Below are positions 1 to 10,249 of a DNA stretch of 29,813 nt, in pieces. The notes beneath the pieces were generated by a model. It had not been told where the DNA came from and searched no databases. It saw nothing but the letters and a program-made list of their open reading frames with translations. Origin of the DNA: Thamnocephalis sphaerospora (lineage: Eukaryota; Zoopagomycota; Zoopagomycetes; Zoopagales; Sigmoideomycetaceae); the NCBI GenBank assembly GCA_003614735.1, contig KZ992571.1:1-29813 (forward strand). Direction: 5' to 3'. Position numbers and translations under genes: made by a program. The number at the start of each line of letters is the position of its first letter. Within the stretch, counting starts at the first letter, position 1.

Positions 1-92
1 TGCGACGCCACCAAGCTAACGCGAAGGGCACGGACGCCGAGCACACAGCAACATGAGGTCCCGAGGCTAATATTAGAACGCGAACGTCGATC

Positions 93-512
93 CTACGTTA
101 TTCGATATTGTTCTAAACCCATGTAGGCTCGACCACTAGCCCCTGTCGATGCCTTACGGCCAGCAAGCCGCCCGCTATATAAGCCGCAGCCGTTAGGCAG
201 ATACTTGTAATAAACCATCCAATCCACCACCTCTCTTAGCGGGTCGTCAAGCGGACGACTAGTTGCCGAGTATATACCGCCTAGGAAGCCTAGGGGTATC
301 TCTGCCGTTTCTATTGGACTATTTCTTGCCGTACCAACACTACTTGTGTCAGTCTGATGCATGGTTGGAAAGGGCAGACTAGCTACATGAGTAGGCGGGC
401 ACAGCTTTTTATGAAAACTCTGTAGATGCTGGTATGGCGTTTGGTAGCCATACAACGGCACGTAAAGGCTAGTACACGCCACCAGGATAGACATACTCCA
501 GTCAGCTCGCAT
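93..512 (-). CDS. unrecognised ORF, 139 aa, possibly an exon
   Basis: This ATG-initiated reading frame of 139 codons begins about 110 bp beyond the poly(A) signal of the neighbouring F-box gene, on the same strand. I do not recognise the protein and see no signal peptide, convincing transmembrane helix or catalytic motif. The middle (around GFLGGIYSATSRPLDDPL) and a tyrosine-rich stretch (VVDWMVYYKYLPNGCGLY) look less like random translation than most shadow frames here, but that is only an impression. A GTAGGA directly at the stop could be a splice donor, so the gene may continue past the left edge of the window. It may also be a chance open frame. Confidence 0.22.
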   Translation of the reverse strand: MRADWSMSILVACTSLYVPLYGYQTPYQHLQSFHKKLCPPTHVASLPFPTMHQTDTSSVGTARNSPIETAEIPLGFLGGIYSATSRPLDDPLREVVDWMVYYKYLPNGCGLYSGRLAGRKASTGASGRAYMGLEQYRIT

Positions 513-622
513 ATGCCAATCGCAGAGGTCAGTCTAGCTGTATAAAGCATAGAGCTCAAGATATGCCATGTGGCCGGTGTTTGCGCCCTCGTCGTGATGC
601 AGATGTCTCAATGGTAGGCTAG

Positions 623-628
623 TTTATT
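623..628 (-). terminator. poly(A) signal AATAAA of the F-box gene
   Basis: A perfect AATAAA on the minus strand lies about 32 nt beyond the F-box stop codon, a normal place for fungal 3' end formation. Confidence 0.6.
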
Positions 629-659
629 GGCACGATGGCACCCTCGCACGCTTATAACC

Positions 660-2147
660 TCACATGGTTGGCGCAATATACAGTATTTTTGCTGCAGCCT
701 CCGCGCGTGCTGTATTTACTGCCGAGTCTCGTGCGCATGCCTTCTTTTTGTATAACAGAGCGGTCGGAGAGGATCCATGCATGCGGTAGCGATGCAACTC
801 GATGCAGTCCAACATTGGATCTTGCCATGTCGTATCTTGCGTTATTTTCGCCCATTGGTCGCTGGATGGGTAGAGACCGCTGTACATCCAGCAGCTAAGG
901 TGTACGTGGTGTATTTGCGAACCGTCAGTTAAACTCAGCACAGCTGGAGGGTAATGCAAGCGCATTACTATCAGTACGCTGCGGGATACAACTGACTCTA
1001 CTTTTGACACTCTTATATTACTTGTCCAGCTTTCCTTTAGTGCTAGATCTGCTGCATCGTCGATTACTTCTATCAGTGCTAGATTAGGTGGCAGATCTGG
1101 GCGTGACCTGGCGTTCAAGGCCGTCCACAGGGCAAATCTGTTGTCATCGACACGCGTCAAACAAGTGCAAAAGCAAGGGCGCATCGTTACTGCATTCTTA
1201 TTCAGGCGCTGCAGGGGTGGCGTTTGGTTGGTTGCAGCTTGCCACACTTTGCAGGTGATTACGCCTGTTCTAACCGCGTTTGCACTGTTCTCCATCCAGA
1301 CAACACGTAGTCTTCCCGCTGTAGCGCATAGTATATACAAATCGGTAATGTCGTCCAGTAGAATCGATAAATAAGGACCTCTGGCAAGATCATACGCCAA
1401 TGTGACAAATTCATCGGTTCCTTTCTTCATATACTGCGTTATAAGCCAGCATCCGCGCAAGTCCACACCGCCTATCGATACGGCATCGATGACGACATGC
1501 TGAGGTGGTTCATGAAGTGCGCCGAAACACCAGGCGTACAAACAGTAGGAATCAGCCAGGTAATCTAGGGTCTTGATGACCAAATACTCACAAAAACACC
1601 ACGTTTCGGTGACGCATATGTTTTCCGTGTCAATGCCGTCGTAGCATAACCGCTCCAAAAGCCATGTTGACTGCTTCTGGGACGACAGCAGCCACTGTGA
1701 TGCTACCAGTATATTGCCTATAGAGCCGTCTTCAAGAGCATACGGAATACTTTGAAGGTGGGTGCCATGCGGGCGAACAGTAGTTACATTGGTCAGATAA
1801 TGCACCGAGCATTCGCCATGACGCCAGCCATACTCGGTAGTGCAGCGTCTGCTATAAGCGTCGAACCAGTCACATTGTAGGCTATCACATTGAATCGCCA
1901 CCGTGCTGGCATCTTTGTTATCGTGCGCTCTAGAATGCTGGTATACTCGAGTGTACTGGCGTAGCCAGTCTCGCTCATTGTCGTCGCATTGTGGGAATTG
2001 TTGTTCAAAACGTCTACGCCACAGCCCTTGTCGGCGAGACACGCGAACGCGCCATTGGCGAGATACGCATGCCAGCCGAAACAGTGCAGCCTCGTCGTCC
2101 GTAGCCTCAATAATGCGGTCAAGCAGCTCCTCTGGTAGGCGATTCAT
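660..2147 (-). CDS. F-box protein, 495 aa
   Basis: This intronless gene encodes a predicted F-box protein, which in this family binds Skp1 and recruits substrates to an SCF ubiquitin ligase. The F-box occupies about residues 3-47: it starts with LPEELLDRIIEA, continues with LACVSRQWR and ends near LWRRRF, as in typical fungal F-boxes. The remaining 450 residues have no repeat (LRR, WD40, kelch) that I can recognise. They are rich in aromatic residues and cysteine, so the substrate-binding part is undefined. The start chosen is the first ATG (2147). The frame is open about 31 codons further upstream but contains no ATG there, and the F-box begins at residue 3 from the chosen start. An AATAAA follows closely. 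The fold call is firm, the substrate unknown. Confidence 0.82.
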   Translation of the reverse strand: MNRLPEELLDRIIEATDDEAALFRLACVSRQWRVRVSRRQGLWRRRFEQQFPQCDDNERDWLRQYTRVYQHSRAHDNKDASTVAIQCDSLQCDWFDAYSRRCTTEYGWRHGECSVHYLTNVTTVRPHGTHLQSIPYALEDGSIGNILVASQWLLSSQKQSTWLLERLCYDGIDTENICVTETWCFCEYLVIKTLDYLADSYCLYAWCFGALHEPPQHVVIDAVSIGGVDLRGCWLITQYMKKGTDEFVTLAYDLARGPYLSILLDDITDLYILCATAGRLRVVWMENSANAVRTGVITCKVWQAATNQTPPLQRLNKNAVTMRPCFCTCLTRVDDNRFALWTALNARSRPDLPPNLALIEVIDDAADLALKESWTSNIRVSKVESVVSRSVLIVMRLHYPPAVLSLTDGSQIHHVHLSCWMYSGLYPSSDQWAKITQDTTWQDPMLDCIELHRYRMHGSSPTALLYKKKACARDSAVNTARAEAAAKILYIAPTM

Positions 2148-2675
2148 GGCAGGGCAAACAGGATAGAGATGCAGAACTGTTGTGCAGACCACCAAATGCA
2201 CCAGTACGAGGCGAAATGGCCGCAATGATGACGAACGCAAGGCATGACGAATCGATAATCACGTGGCGACAGGCGAAAAGCTGCCACGTAATGTGGCGGT
2301 GTTTTCAGTGGGCAAGGCGAATCATGCGCTTGCTGCATCGCGGTCTACACGCGTCGTTCAAGACATACATGCACCGGTTAGAGTGCCGTTGCTTTGGCAT
2401 GCGCTATTGGTTTGACCAACAACGCTAGGCGCGCCGTTGTGACTGTGGAAAGTAGCCACCAGGTCGGCTCAGCGCAGTGCCTGTGCCTATGCATCCTTGC
2501 TTCTTCAAGTTGTTGCAGTGAGTCATTCTACGTTTATTGTGCAGCCGCGTAGCCAGCATATACAGTGTACTGCCTAAAGCGGCTGGCAAATGGCTGCTCA
2601 TGCTGCCATTGTTTGTATCATAGTGATATAGAGTGGAATAAAAACCAAGGAACATGCGCTGTGCAGCAAAGACGA
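2148..2675. other. intergenic region, F-box promoter and 3' flank of the seven-helix gene
   Basis: This stretch lies between two minus-strand genes. I find only short overlapping frames, none with a recognisable motif. It should hold the F-box promoter (no clear TATA box seen) and the 3' end of the gene at 2676-3952, including a candidate poly(A) signal at 2533-2538. Confidence 0.5.
2533..2538 (-). terminator. candidate poly(A) signal AATAAA
   Basis: AATAAA on the minus strand, about 140 nt beyond the stop codon of the seven-helix gene at 2676. Confidence 0.4.
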
Positions 2676-3952
2676 CTACATCACGCCCCAGACCGGCTTC
2701 GAGGGCACTTCGGCGGTGGTCGGGTTGTTGACGACTACGGTACTCTCTGTAATGTCATCCGCCATTGTAACTGTCGAGGCGATGCTTTCTCGTCTGAATG
2801 GCGTGGCCGGACGGCGATCTAAGCCTTGTGTAGCGCGAGCATCGACAGCCGCCTGGCCGGTTGCATGAGGCGAAGCTTCCCGCATACTGGACATTACGTT
2901 GGCAACAGATGAAAAGAGCAGATGGTCGGTGGTGTTTGCGTCCTTTCTAACTGAGATGCAAATGTAGTTGCGTGCATTTGGCGTGGCCACCGTTGCATCT
3001 GACATGGACACGGTCTCCCAAGGTGCCTGCGAGTACCGAGTATAGTCCTGGGGCTCACAGATGTGCAGCTGCGCATGCTGTGTTGCGCAGGTTGTGTAAA
3101 CCTGTACGGTGGTGGTCTGGCGCGAGCGTGCAAGCATGTGGTTGATGACCGTTGCGGAGAATGCCACTGGCGTGTGCAAAAGCGCAGACATTAGTGAGTA
3201 CAAAATGAAAGGCAGCAAAGTAGGTATAGCGCAGCGTACTTACAGTCAGCGCCGTAAATGTATGCATCATAGCCAGGCACAAGGCGTCCGGCCATCACAA
3301 TGAGCGTCAGCCAGCTGGACGCTATGATGGCCAGCGTGTCTACCATGCCTTCTCGATAGAGGACGGCGTAGGTGCCGGCAGAAATGCCGCCACGCATCAT
3401 GCGGCGCAGCACAATCAGGTACATTCCAGACAGAAACAGGTTGGTGGCCATGTCGACAGCCGCTTTGGCAAAAACAAAGCGCGTGTCTAGAATGATCCAG
3501 CATTGGCCGGACGGATCCTTGTTGACCGGAGTGGCGATGAAGGAAAGCGCGCCAGTGATGACGTTCATGGCAACCACCACTGAGCCGGTGTGGAGGAGCC
3601 AGCGCTCACGCATCCAGCTATAGTAGGCACGTGCAAGCAAAACGGCCGTGATGCCGCCCAGCCCGACGGAAAGCGCCGCAGCGTCCACTGCCATCATCAG
3701 CGTACAGTCGATGATACCAGGAAGCAGTTGCTGGCCAATGACACACAAGAGTGTCAGCACACCAACTAAATTGGGTACGGCATTGAGCGAGCGCACCACG
3801 GTCCAGCCGCGTTGATGCGCTGTGCACACTGCGCCGCTCAGATTGAGCACAAAACGCCAGAATATGAGTGTGCAGACAATGGTGAGTATGTGGTCGATTG
3901 CGCCGTAGTGAACGTGGATCACAGCATGCCGCTTGAAGGTGTCTCGAGTCAT
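2676..3952 (-). CDS. seven-helix membrane protein, paralogue 1 (399 aa)
   Basis: Exons are 3952-3244 and 3166-2676, with a 77-nt intron at 3167-3243 (GTAAGT...CAG, branch site CTCACTAAT). Splicing joins GAC T to TG GCA, giving YGAD-LAFSATVINHM, and removes the frame break. The protein has about seven hydrophobic segments in the first 310 residues and a hydrophilic Ser/Thr-rich cytosolic-type tail. It resembles the products of 4585-5689 and 21895-22971: a cysteine in the loop before helix 5, a basic motif after helix 5 (VLRRMM), and an LYREG-like motif before helix 6. The architecture is receptor-like (seven helices plus tail), but no known GPCR signature is visible, so function is unknown. 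The ATG at 3952 is chosen because the upstream open frame (to 4369) reads through low-complexity Ser/Leu sequence from a CT-rich leader. Confidence 0.72.
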
Positions 3953-4584
3953 GCTTGTAAGTGCGCTGTAATGGTCGCGCCAGCGCAAAAGCAAGGTGAT
4001 ACACGGAGTGCGCTCGATGGTACGGTATAACACACGCGCTGAATGAAATAAGCGCCAACAGCTGATGCTGAGTGAAACGCTGGGTGAAAAAGTGTAGTGA
4101 TGTGTACGTAGGGGAGGATAGCGTAGCGATAACGGGATGAATGCGTGTACAAGGCAGTGTCGACGGGCGGCAAATGCCAGCTTGCGCGCAATGTCAGAGA
4201 CGAAAGAGAGAGAGATAGAGAGTGAGCGCAAGAGAGCGTGGACAGATGGGCATGCGGTCGAGCTGGATGGCAAGCATGCCGCGCGCCTGGTAGATAAGTA
4301 AGCCGCAGCGCTATACAGGCGTGGCCAAGCGCGTGCCATGCTTAGCTTAGTAGCCTGGCCACTTGGCACACAGTCAGTGCCATGCAGCCAATCAGCGTTG
4401 CTTCAAATCAATCACTCCATGTCGGTATGCATCACGTGGAAGGACCACAGCAGCTGCGTTGTGCGGAGACAGGCCACGCGAAGCGCGGGGATGGCGTTCT
4501 GCCATCTCACAGCATCCCGTCGCCTGCACTTGCTGCGTATACGACGCGCTCAGCGATGCTTTATTGATTGCCGCGTCCCATCGG
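3953..4584. other. intergenic region with CT-rich leader
   Basis: This region separates the two tandem seven-helix genes. The minus strand carries a CT tract (plus-strand GA-rich, 4204-4222) about 250-270 nt before the ATG at 3952, a likely promoter or 5' leader element. Frames crossing this region show no motif and are probably chance. Confidence 0.45.
4560..4565 (-). terminator. poly(A) signal AATAAA
   Basis: AATAAA on the minus strand, about 20 nt beyond the stop of the seven-helix gene ending at 4585. Confidence 0.55.
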
Positions 4585-5689
4585 CTAGCGTAAGCTAAAC
4601 GAATCGTACCCTTCGCCTCCATGCAGCATCATCGCTCGGAACGGATCGGACCCGGCGGTGTGCGATGCTGGCCCGGCAACGGGGGTGGGCAGCATCGACG
4701 CCTGCGAGAGATCCAGTTCGCCAGCACTTGCGCCCAGCACACCCGCCGTCATTGCGCTTTCATCTGCCGTGGATGATGTCGACTCGCGTTTCTCACGCAG
4801 CAGCATAAAGTTGACGATTGTTGCGCAGGCAACCACTGTGCAGCCGTAACAAGTCAGGCAGATGATTAGCGCCATGCACCGCAGGGCTTGGCGGCACATC
4901 TCACTTACTGTTGAGTCCGAGTATGTGCGCACTGGCGGCGCGTGTTTCGCGTGAGAGCACAACCAGGGTACAGCTAAAGTTGACAATCATGACCGCCACC
5001 ACGTAGAGTATGCCTTCCTTGTACAGCGCGCGATGTGCCGGCACACCCGGATGTGCATCCATCGTGCGCCGCAGCACCGAAAAGAAGACGGTACACAGCA
5101 AAAGGCTGGTGCAGATGTCGGCCAGCAGTTTGCTGTACGTCCAGTATCTATTGACGAGAAACGTGCACTGGCCGCCGTGACCACGATGAATGGTTGTTGT
5201 GGGGTAATTGGCCATGCCTACGGCCGCGTTGAGCAGGATCATCAATGCGCCAAGCCAGCCTACGAGGGCAGACCGGCGGCTGACCCTGAGTACGCGATCC
5301 AGTAGCAGTGCGGCAATAGCAATCATGCTGACAGCGAGAAACACCGAGCCGGCTGCGACCATGGCGGCGCAGCCAAGAAGAGGCGTCGGGCCGCGGCGTA
5401 TACCTCGCCTTGGTGCCCGATGCACCAGGAACAGCACGCCGTAGATGAGACCCGTCAACGACTGCATCAAATTCAACAGAAGCAGCGGCTTGCATCCACG
5501 GCGAAATAGCAATCGCACGGCTATTCTAGTGTTGGCTAGACAGCGCAGCATGATCATCGTGCCAAAGAGCAGAAACAGGTTGGCAAAAAAGACGATATGC
5601 TCTCGGCGTTCCTTTTCCGTTAACTTTGTGCGCATGTAACGGCCGGCGTCTGGCGCATCCTGCGCCTGCACTATCGCCACGTTCTCCAT
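4585..5689 (-). CDS. seven-helix membrane protein, paralogue 2 (343 aa)
   Basis: Exons are 5689-4909 and 4835-4585, with a 73-nt intron at 4836-4908 (GTAAGT...CAG, with CTGAC as branch site). Splicing joins AAC A to TG GTT, giving LGLN-MVACATIVNFM. The intron lies at the same place and in the same phase (1) as in the tandem paralogue at 2676-3952, which confirms common descent. Seven hydrophobic segments can be counted. Shared features are GQC in the loop before helix 5, VLRRTMD after it, ALYKEG before helix 6, and a polar tail rich in Ser and Ala. The N-terminal 30 residues are charged and have no signal peptide. The start is the ATG at 5689 (MENVAIVQ); upstream codons are Arg-rich and unlikely. 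Function is unknown: a receptor-like or structural membrane protein. Confidence 0.72.
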
Positions 5690-6593
5690 CGTGTGTGCGC
5701 TTTGAAAAGGTGACAAGGTGAATGCAAAGTAGCGCTGTTGGACAGACCGCCTGGCGCGTGCACGTTGCGTTTGGTATGCTTGAGGGGCCAGCGCCTGCCT
5801 CAAACGCACGGCAGACTGGTCGGCCGATCAGCTCCGCAGCGCATATACCGTGGTAACTCAGCACGGCAGTGGATGAAATGACACAAGGCGTGGCTGCCGT
5901 TGGTGCGCGTCGTAAGAGCAGCCACCGAGACAAGAGACAAGACTATGCGACAGAATGCATGCACCACCGGGAGAGCGGCAACAAGGGCGAGGGGCGGGAG
6001 AAGAGAAGGTGGTGGTGCTGGGCGGCAAATAGGCCAGCAGTTGTGTGGTGGCGCTATCAGAGGCGCCAGAGCTCCGCGGCTTTGGTCGAGCGCGTGCACC
6101 GCATCCAACTTGTGTGTGTGTGAGCGCAACAGGCCGACGCGATCACCGATGGGCCTGCACGTGCGTAACCGGTACGTTTATCGCTCGTATGAAGCGGTCA
6201 AACAGGTCTGCGCAGCTCAGCGCCGGTGAAAAAACACCTGCATCGTAGCAAAACGGAAGAAAGAGGAGCGTGCCCACGTGCCCAGTCTTGCTGGCCATGT
6301 GCAGGCAGAATCAGGGCATGGGTACGCCTGCGGTCGGTTTCTGACGGCCAGTCACGCTGTGAGCCATGGCATGTTCGCTAATGTGCAAGGCAGCTAAAGA
6401 CGGCGACTGACTGGTTCAGCGGTGGCATGCAAGCAACATTGGCAGTGCACCCAGTTCCAGCCATGGCGGTAGACATGACCGTTTATGCACGAATAGGCAG
6501 CACCTGGATGCCACCAACCAGTGTCCAATGCCGGGTCCGCGTTGCAGGTCAGATGGCCACACGCGGACAAGGGAGTAGTGAAGACAGTCGGAA

Positions 6594-6615
6594 AGAGAGA
6601 GAGAGAGAGAGAGAG
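6594..6615. repeat. (AG)11 microsatellite
   Basis: Uninterrupted AG dinucleotide run, followed by G-rich sequence, within the divergent promoter region. Confidence 0.9.
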
Positions 6616-7120
6616 GGAGGGAGTGGGTGGGTGGCCACAAAAGATCCTGATGTCTGCAGTGCACAGCATCCAGCTGTGTACATGCGCCGGTGGCCTACGA
6701 GCGCCCAGCCACACACCGTCCCTATCTGTCTCTCTCTGGTCGGCGATGCACAGGCGGCGCGCGTCTCCGCGGATAAAAGGAACGCCCCAGCCGTAGTTGG
6801 CGGCTTGCGCTACCCGACTGCTGCCGTTCTTTGCTTGTCATCACCTGTAACGCCTGCTGCATTTCAGCCCGTCTACCGCCATTTAGCAAGACGCTGTGCT
6901 GTTTCCCCTGTGTACGCTCCCTCATTCTCTACGGTGACCGCCTGCTGCGCTAGCAAGCCTGCGTCCCGCACCAGGTCCCGGGTGTCGTGCGAACCGCGCT
7001 GTGCTGACCAACGCCCGTCTAGCGTGCCGGCCAGCATCATCGTCGCTGCTGTTTCTCTATTTGGCAGCGCTTGCTTTCGCGCTCCGCCGCCGAGCTCCTC
7101 CTCCTTGTGTGCGCTTTTAC

Positions 7121-7172
7121 CGCTCTCACTCTCTCTTTCGCTCACTTTCTCTCGCTTTCTCTTGGTCGACTT
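7121..7172 (+). promoter_or_regulatory. CT-rich tract upstream of the coiled-coil gene
   Basis: Pyrimidine-rich stretch (repeated CTCT/TTTC units) about 700 nt before the ATG at 7849. CT-rich tracts near start sites are common in fungal promoters and leaders. A similar tract precedes the seven-helix gene at 3952. The regulatory role is inferred. Confidence 0.3.
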
Positions 7173-7848
7173 TCTTTACCGGCCCTTTCTGCTCGCCAGC
7201 CTTGTATCTAGCTCTTGCTGGCCTTGGTCGTGCCTCCTTCCTTGTCTGCGCATCTCTCTTTTGCCCCTTGTCATTGCGCCCGCGCTTGCAACCAGTATCA
7301 CCGGCTAATTCCGCCGTAGCCTGTCTTGCCATTGTTGAACGATTGCCTGACGCTGCCGTGTGTGTGTGTGCTTTACTGGCTTGTCTAATATCGCTGCTGC
7401 TGCTGCTGCGTGCCCCTTCTTCCCTTACCCACGCCCGGTCTCGTGCCTCCTGTGCTTATTGCACCTGCCCCTATTGTGGCGGCTGCAGACGCTTCCTCAA
7501 CCCGCTCTTCAACGTCTGCACAGTGCACGCGCGCCTGCTGCCACCAACGCCAGCTGCTTTTGCGCGTTCTTTATCGCCTCTCTGCGCCAACGTTGGCCTG
7601 TGTCGCCTGTGCTGCCCTTGCTGCCGTTCACGTGTAGCACGCTACCGCGTCTACGGCTGTAATCGTTGCAAGCGTACAAATACGCCCACACGCCCACATT
7701 CTATCGGTGGCGTTCAGCTGTAACGGAAGCGCCCTCACTATTATTTCTTTCGTATCAATTAGCATTTACTACTATCCTCAGTTATTTACCTCGCAACGGC
7801 CACTCGCCAAGCAGTGCTATCCCCCTTTCCTTTTACTATTATTGCCTC

Positions 7849-9981
7849 ATGACGACGCCGGCTACTATGATGGTGGAAACGCCCATGATTCACGACGACA
7901 TTGCCGCCATGCTGTTGGTGAAGAAGGAGCTGGAGCAGCTGCAAAGCGAAAATATCAGTGCAAGTATACCGCAAATGACCCTGGTACAGGTGGCCAGCAG
8001 CTAACGGACTTGCTGGGCTGTACCACCGTATAGTTGGGTATCCAGGCTGAGCAATCTCGCGAGCATGCGCATACACTGGCCGAGGAGAACGATTACTATC
8101 GCAAGGTAGGCGGCCGATGCGTGATACGGCGCGACATGAGCATCAGCTCAGCCAACGGATCTTGCAGAAACTCGCCAGTCAGCTGCAGGAGCTGCAGAAC
8201 GCGCAGGCAGACACTGCTCGTATGGAGCAGCGGTTATGCACGCGTGAAGAAGAGATGGGCGCGCTGCAGGAAGAAGTCAAGTCGCTTCAGCGCCATAAGC
8301 GCGATACAGAGAAGCAAGCCGAGAAAGAGGTGAGCGCACGTGTTTTTGCGGTGACAGCGGTTGGATCTGACACACCCATGCGCGCGCGCGCGCGATGTTG
8401 GGTAGACCAAGCTCTTCGAAGGCGAGCGCAGCGCTTGGGCGGAAAAGGAAGCGGCGCTGCAGGACCAGCTGCGTACCGTCCAGCGTCAGTTACTCAAAGC
8501 GCAAACGGCGCAACAGCAGCAGAGCGGTAGGTGGACGGCGCATGCTGGCGGGATGTGTCGCGGTAGATTAACGTGATGCTGTACGCAACGCAATAGCGAG
8601 TATCCGCGAGGAGGATGCGGCGCGTGCCAGAACGCAGGATGTCAACGAGAATCAGCGTGCTCTGATGATTGCGCAAAGGACCATTCGCGAACAGGACAAG
8701 CTGATTCTAGAGCTGCGTGAAAAGATCGATCAGGTACGTGGCAGGCGATAGCGTGGTGGGTGCCAACGAGCGCTCATTTGTCTGGTACGTACTGCTAGGA
8801 AAAAGAAGGTGCCGAATCGGTGCTCGAGCAGTACCAAGTGCAGTCGCTCAAGATTGCGCATCTGGAGAACGAAATCCACCAGCTGAACCGGATGAAGGAG
8901 TCGCTGCAGGAGGACAACGAGTCGTACCAAATTCTGCTGCAGGAAAAGACCCTGAGTGGTGAATTTACACTCGATGGCCTGACTGGGGTTGGTTACGCGC
9001 GCGATGCAGCGTCGATGGTGCTGCCACTGATGCGCGTGTACAGCATGACTACCAGGCACCTCCAACACCTGGCATGGGCTTTGATCTGGCGGCTGAGCTG
9101 ACGCGTGCCTCGGCACCCAGCTCGCCAAGTCTCTTGCCTGTGCCGGATCCGAATCGTGAAAAGCGTACGTAAAGGGGCCGGCGACCTGCACGTACTATCC
9201 ACGTGCTGACATGGTGTGTGCGCAAACGCCAATGGCCACAGAGCTGGAGGATAAGATTAAGCTGCTCAAGAGTGAAATCAAGTCGCTCAAGGATGAGAAC
9301 AAGGCTCTGGTGCTCTACATCAACAAGATTCTGGCGCGTGTGATGGAGAATAATCAGCTGGAAAACATTCTCGCGCGCGACTATGACGCCTCCAAAAAGG
9401 AGAGGGAGGTGGCAGAAGCAGCAGAGGCGGTAGTGAGGAGTGCCGCGCCACCACGGCGGCGGTCGTCGCTACAAGTGACGCCGGATATGCTGGCACCCAA
9501 CAACAAGGCGGGCGGTGCGCGAGGCTTTGTCTTTGGCCGCAAGGCCAGCGATGCCACGGAACAGGTGCCCAAGTCGGCTGGCTTGATGTCCACCATGCCT
9601 AGGCTGCCCACCGCGGGACCGCCGCCGTCTGCATCAGAGACGCGCGGCTATGCAAAGCGTTGGCGGCGTCACCAGTCGATGAGCATGCCGCGATCCAAGG
9701 CGCTCGAGGAGATTGCCGAGGCTACCGCGTCAGCAGACAAGAAAAAGGCGCTGCCAACGGTAGACAATGCGGCCAAGGACGCGAGCACCGTGTCTGGCGA
9801 TGAGACAGCTGTCGCAGCACCAAGTGGCGGCGGTATCCGCCGTGCTTTCCGGCGCATGAGCCTGCTGGGCTCGTGGAAGACCGGCGCCGAAAAGGCAGCC
9901 GAGGTTGATTCTGCGCCGCCGTCGGCCACCGCCAGCAGTTCTCGCTCCACCAATGACAGTATACCAGAAGAGGAAGAATAG
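7849..9981 (+). CDS. fungal coiled-coil protein, 'M protein repeat'-like (544 aa)
   Basis: Eight exons: 7849-7959, 8034-8105, 8168-8329, 8412-8526, 8597-8733, 8799-8987, 9056-9164, 9242-9981. The frame is continuous (1635 nt). Residues 20-290 are almost all heptad coiled coil. The family signatures I recognise are LQEDNESYQILLQEKTLSGE and, in the last exon, EIKSLKDENKALVLYINKIL. These resemble a conserved fungal family that annotation pipelines often call M protein repeat protein; the name has no functional content. The last 190 residues are polar, rich in Ser, Ala, Arg and Lys, with basic Ser-containing stretches (RRRSS, RRMSLLG) that could be kinase targets. It is probably a cytosolic scaffold or cytoskeleton-associated protein. 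Intron 1 appears to be GC-AG; GT donors nearby at 7958 and 7964 break the frame. Intron 3 contains a (GC)n run. Confidence 0.78.
7960..8033 (+). other. probable GC-AG intron 1 of the coiled-coil gene (74 nt)
   Basis: The donor reads GCAAGT and the acceptor TAG. It is phase 0, and its length matches the other introns. GT sites at 7958 and 7964 lead to the wrong frame. In-frame GT sites at 7984 and 7990 would give introns of only 44-50 nt, which remains a possible alternative. The acceptor could also be CAG at 8045. Confidence 0.5.
8380..8395. repeat. (GC)n run inside an intron
   Basis: Alternating purine-pyrimidine GC run within intron 3 (8330-8411) of the coiled-coil gene. Such tracts can adopt Z-DNA; no function is implied. 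Confidence 0.8.
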
Positions 9982-10249
9982 GCACCGTGTTTGATTGTCT
10001 GCTATTATGATAACGAATATATAGTGCTATTTGCGCAAACCACGTCGAACGAGTAGTCTGCTCAACAGCGTGCTTCCGCATGAGGAGCTGTGCTTTTGAT
10101 TTTTGGGCCAGGCTAGCGCAAATGCGTAATTCACAGGCTGCTTACGGTTTGCCCTTTGCAAGCGCATTGTGGATTCTACGTCTCTGCAGTCTTGCATTTC
10201 TGCAGTCTGCAGCACGCCATCTCGCGTCTGTCGAGCATTTCATTGCAGA

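Larger units (their letters stand above)
5690..7848. other. long divergent intergenic region with GA/CT tracts
   Basis: This 2.16-kb region separates the minus-strand seven-helix gene from the plus-strand coiled-coil gene, so it should hold both promoters. It contains an (AG)n run at 6594-6615, a CT-rich tract at 7121-7172, a (GCT)n run at 7393-7409 and generally pyrimidine-rich plus-strand sequence from about 7060 to 7850. Long open frames exist (6427-7308, 7001-7723), but they translate to Ser/Leu/Cys/Arg-rich low complexity with no domain. I read them as by-products of the pyrimidine bias, probably a long 5' leader of the coiled-coil gene. Confidence 0.5.

Noticed and set aside
3953-4369. 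N-terminal extension of 139 residues on the first seven-helix protein
   Set aside because: The extension reads through CT-rich leader sequence into Ser/Leu low complexity. The paralogues start shortly before the first helix, so the ATG at 3952 was preferred.
4887-4908. 22-nt intron in the second seven-helix gene
   Set aside because: It is in phase but far below the sizes seen here. The 73-nt intron to CAG at 4836 aligns with the intron in the tandem paralogue.
6427-7308. 293-codon open frame on the plus strand
   Set aside because: It translates a GA run and pyrimidine-rich sequence into RERERE and Ser/Leu low complexity with no domain. It overlaps another equally open frame and lies in a promoter region.
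7001-7723. 240-codon open frame on the plus strand
   Set aside because: Same composition effect: Leu/Ser/Cys/Arg-rich, no motif, and overlapping frames are also open. More likely the leader of the coiled-coil gene.
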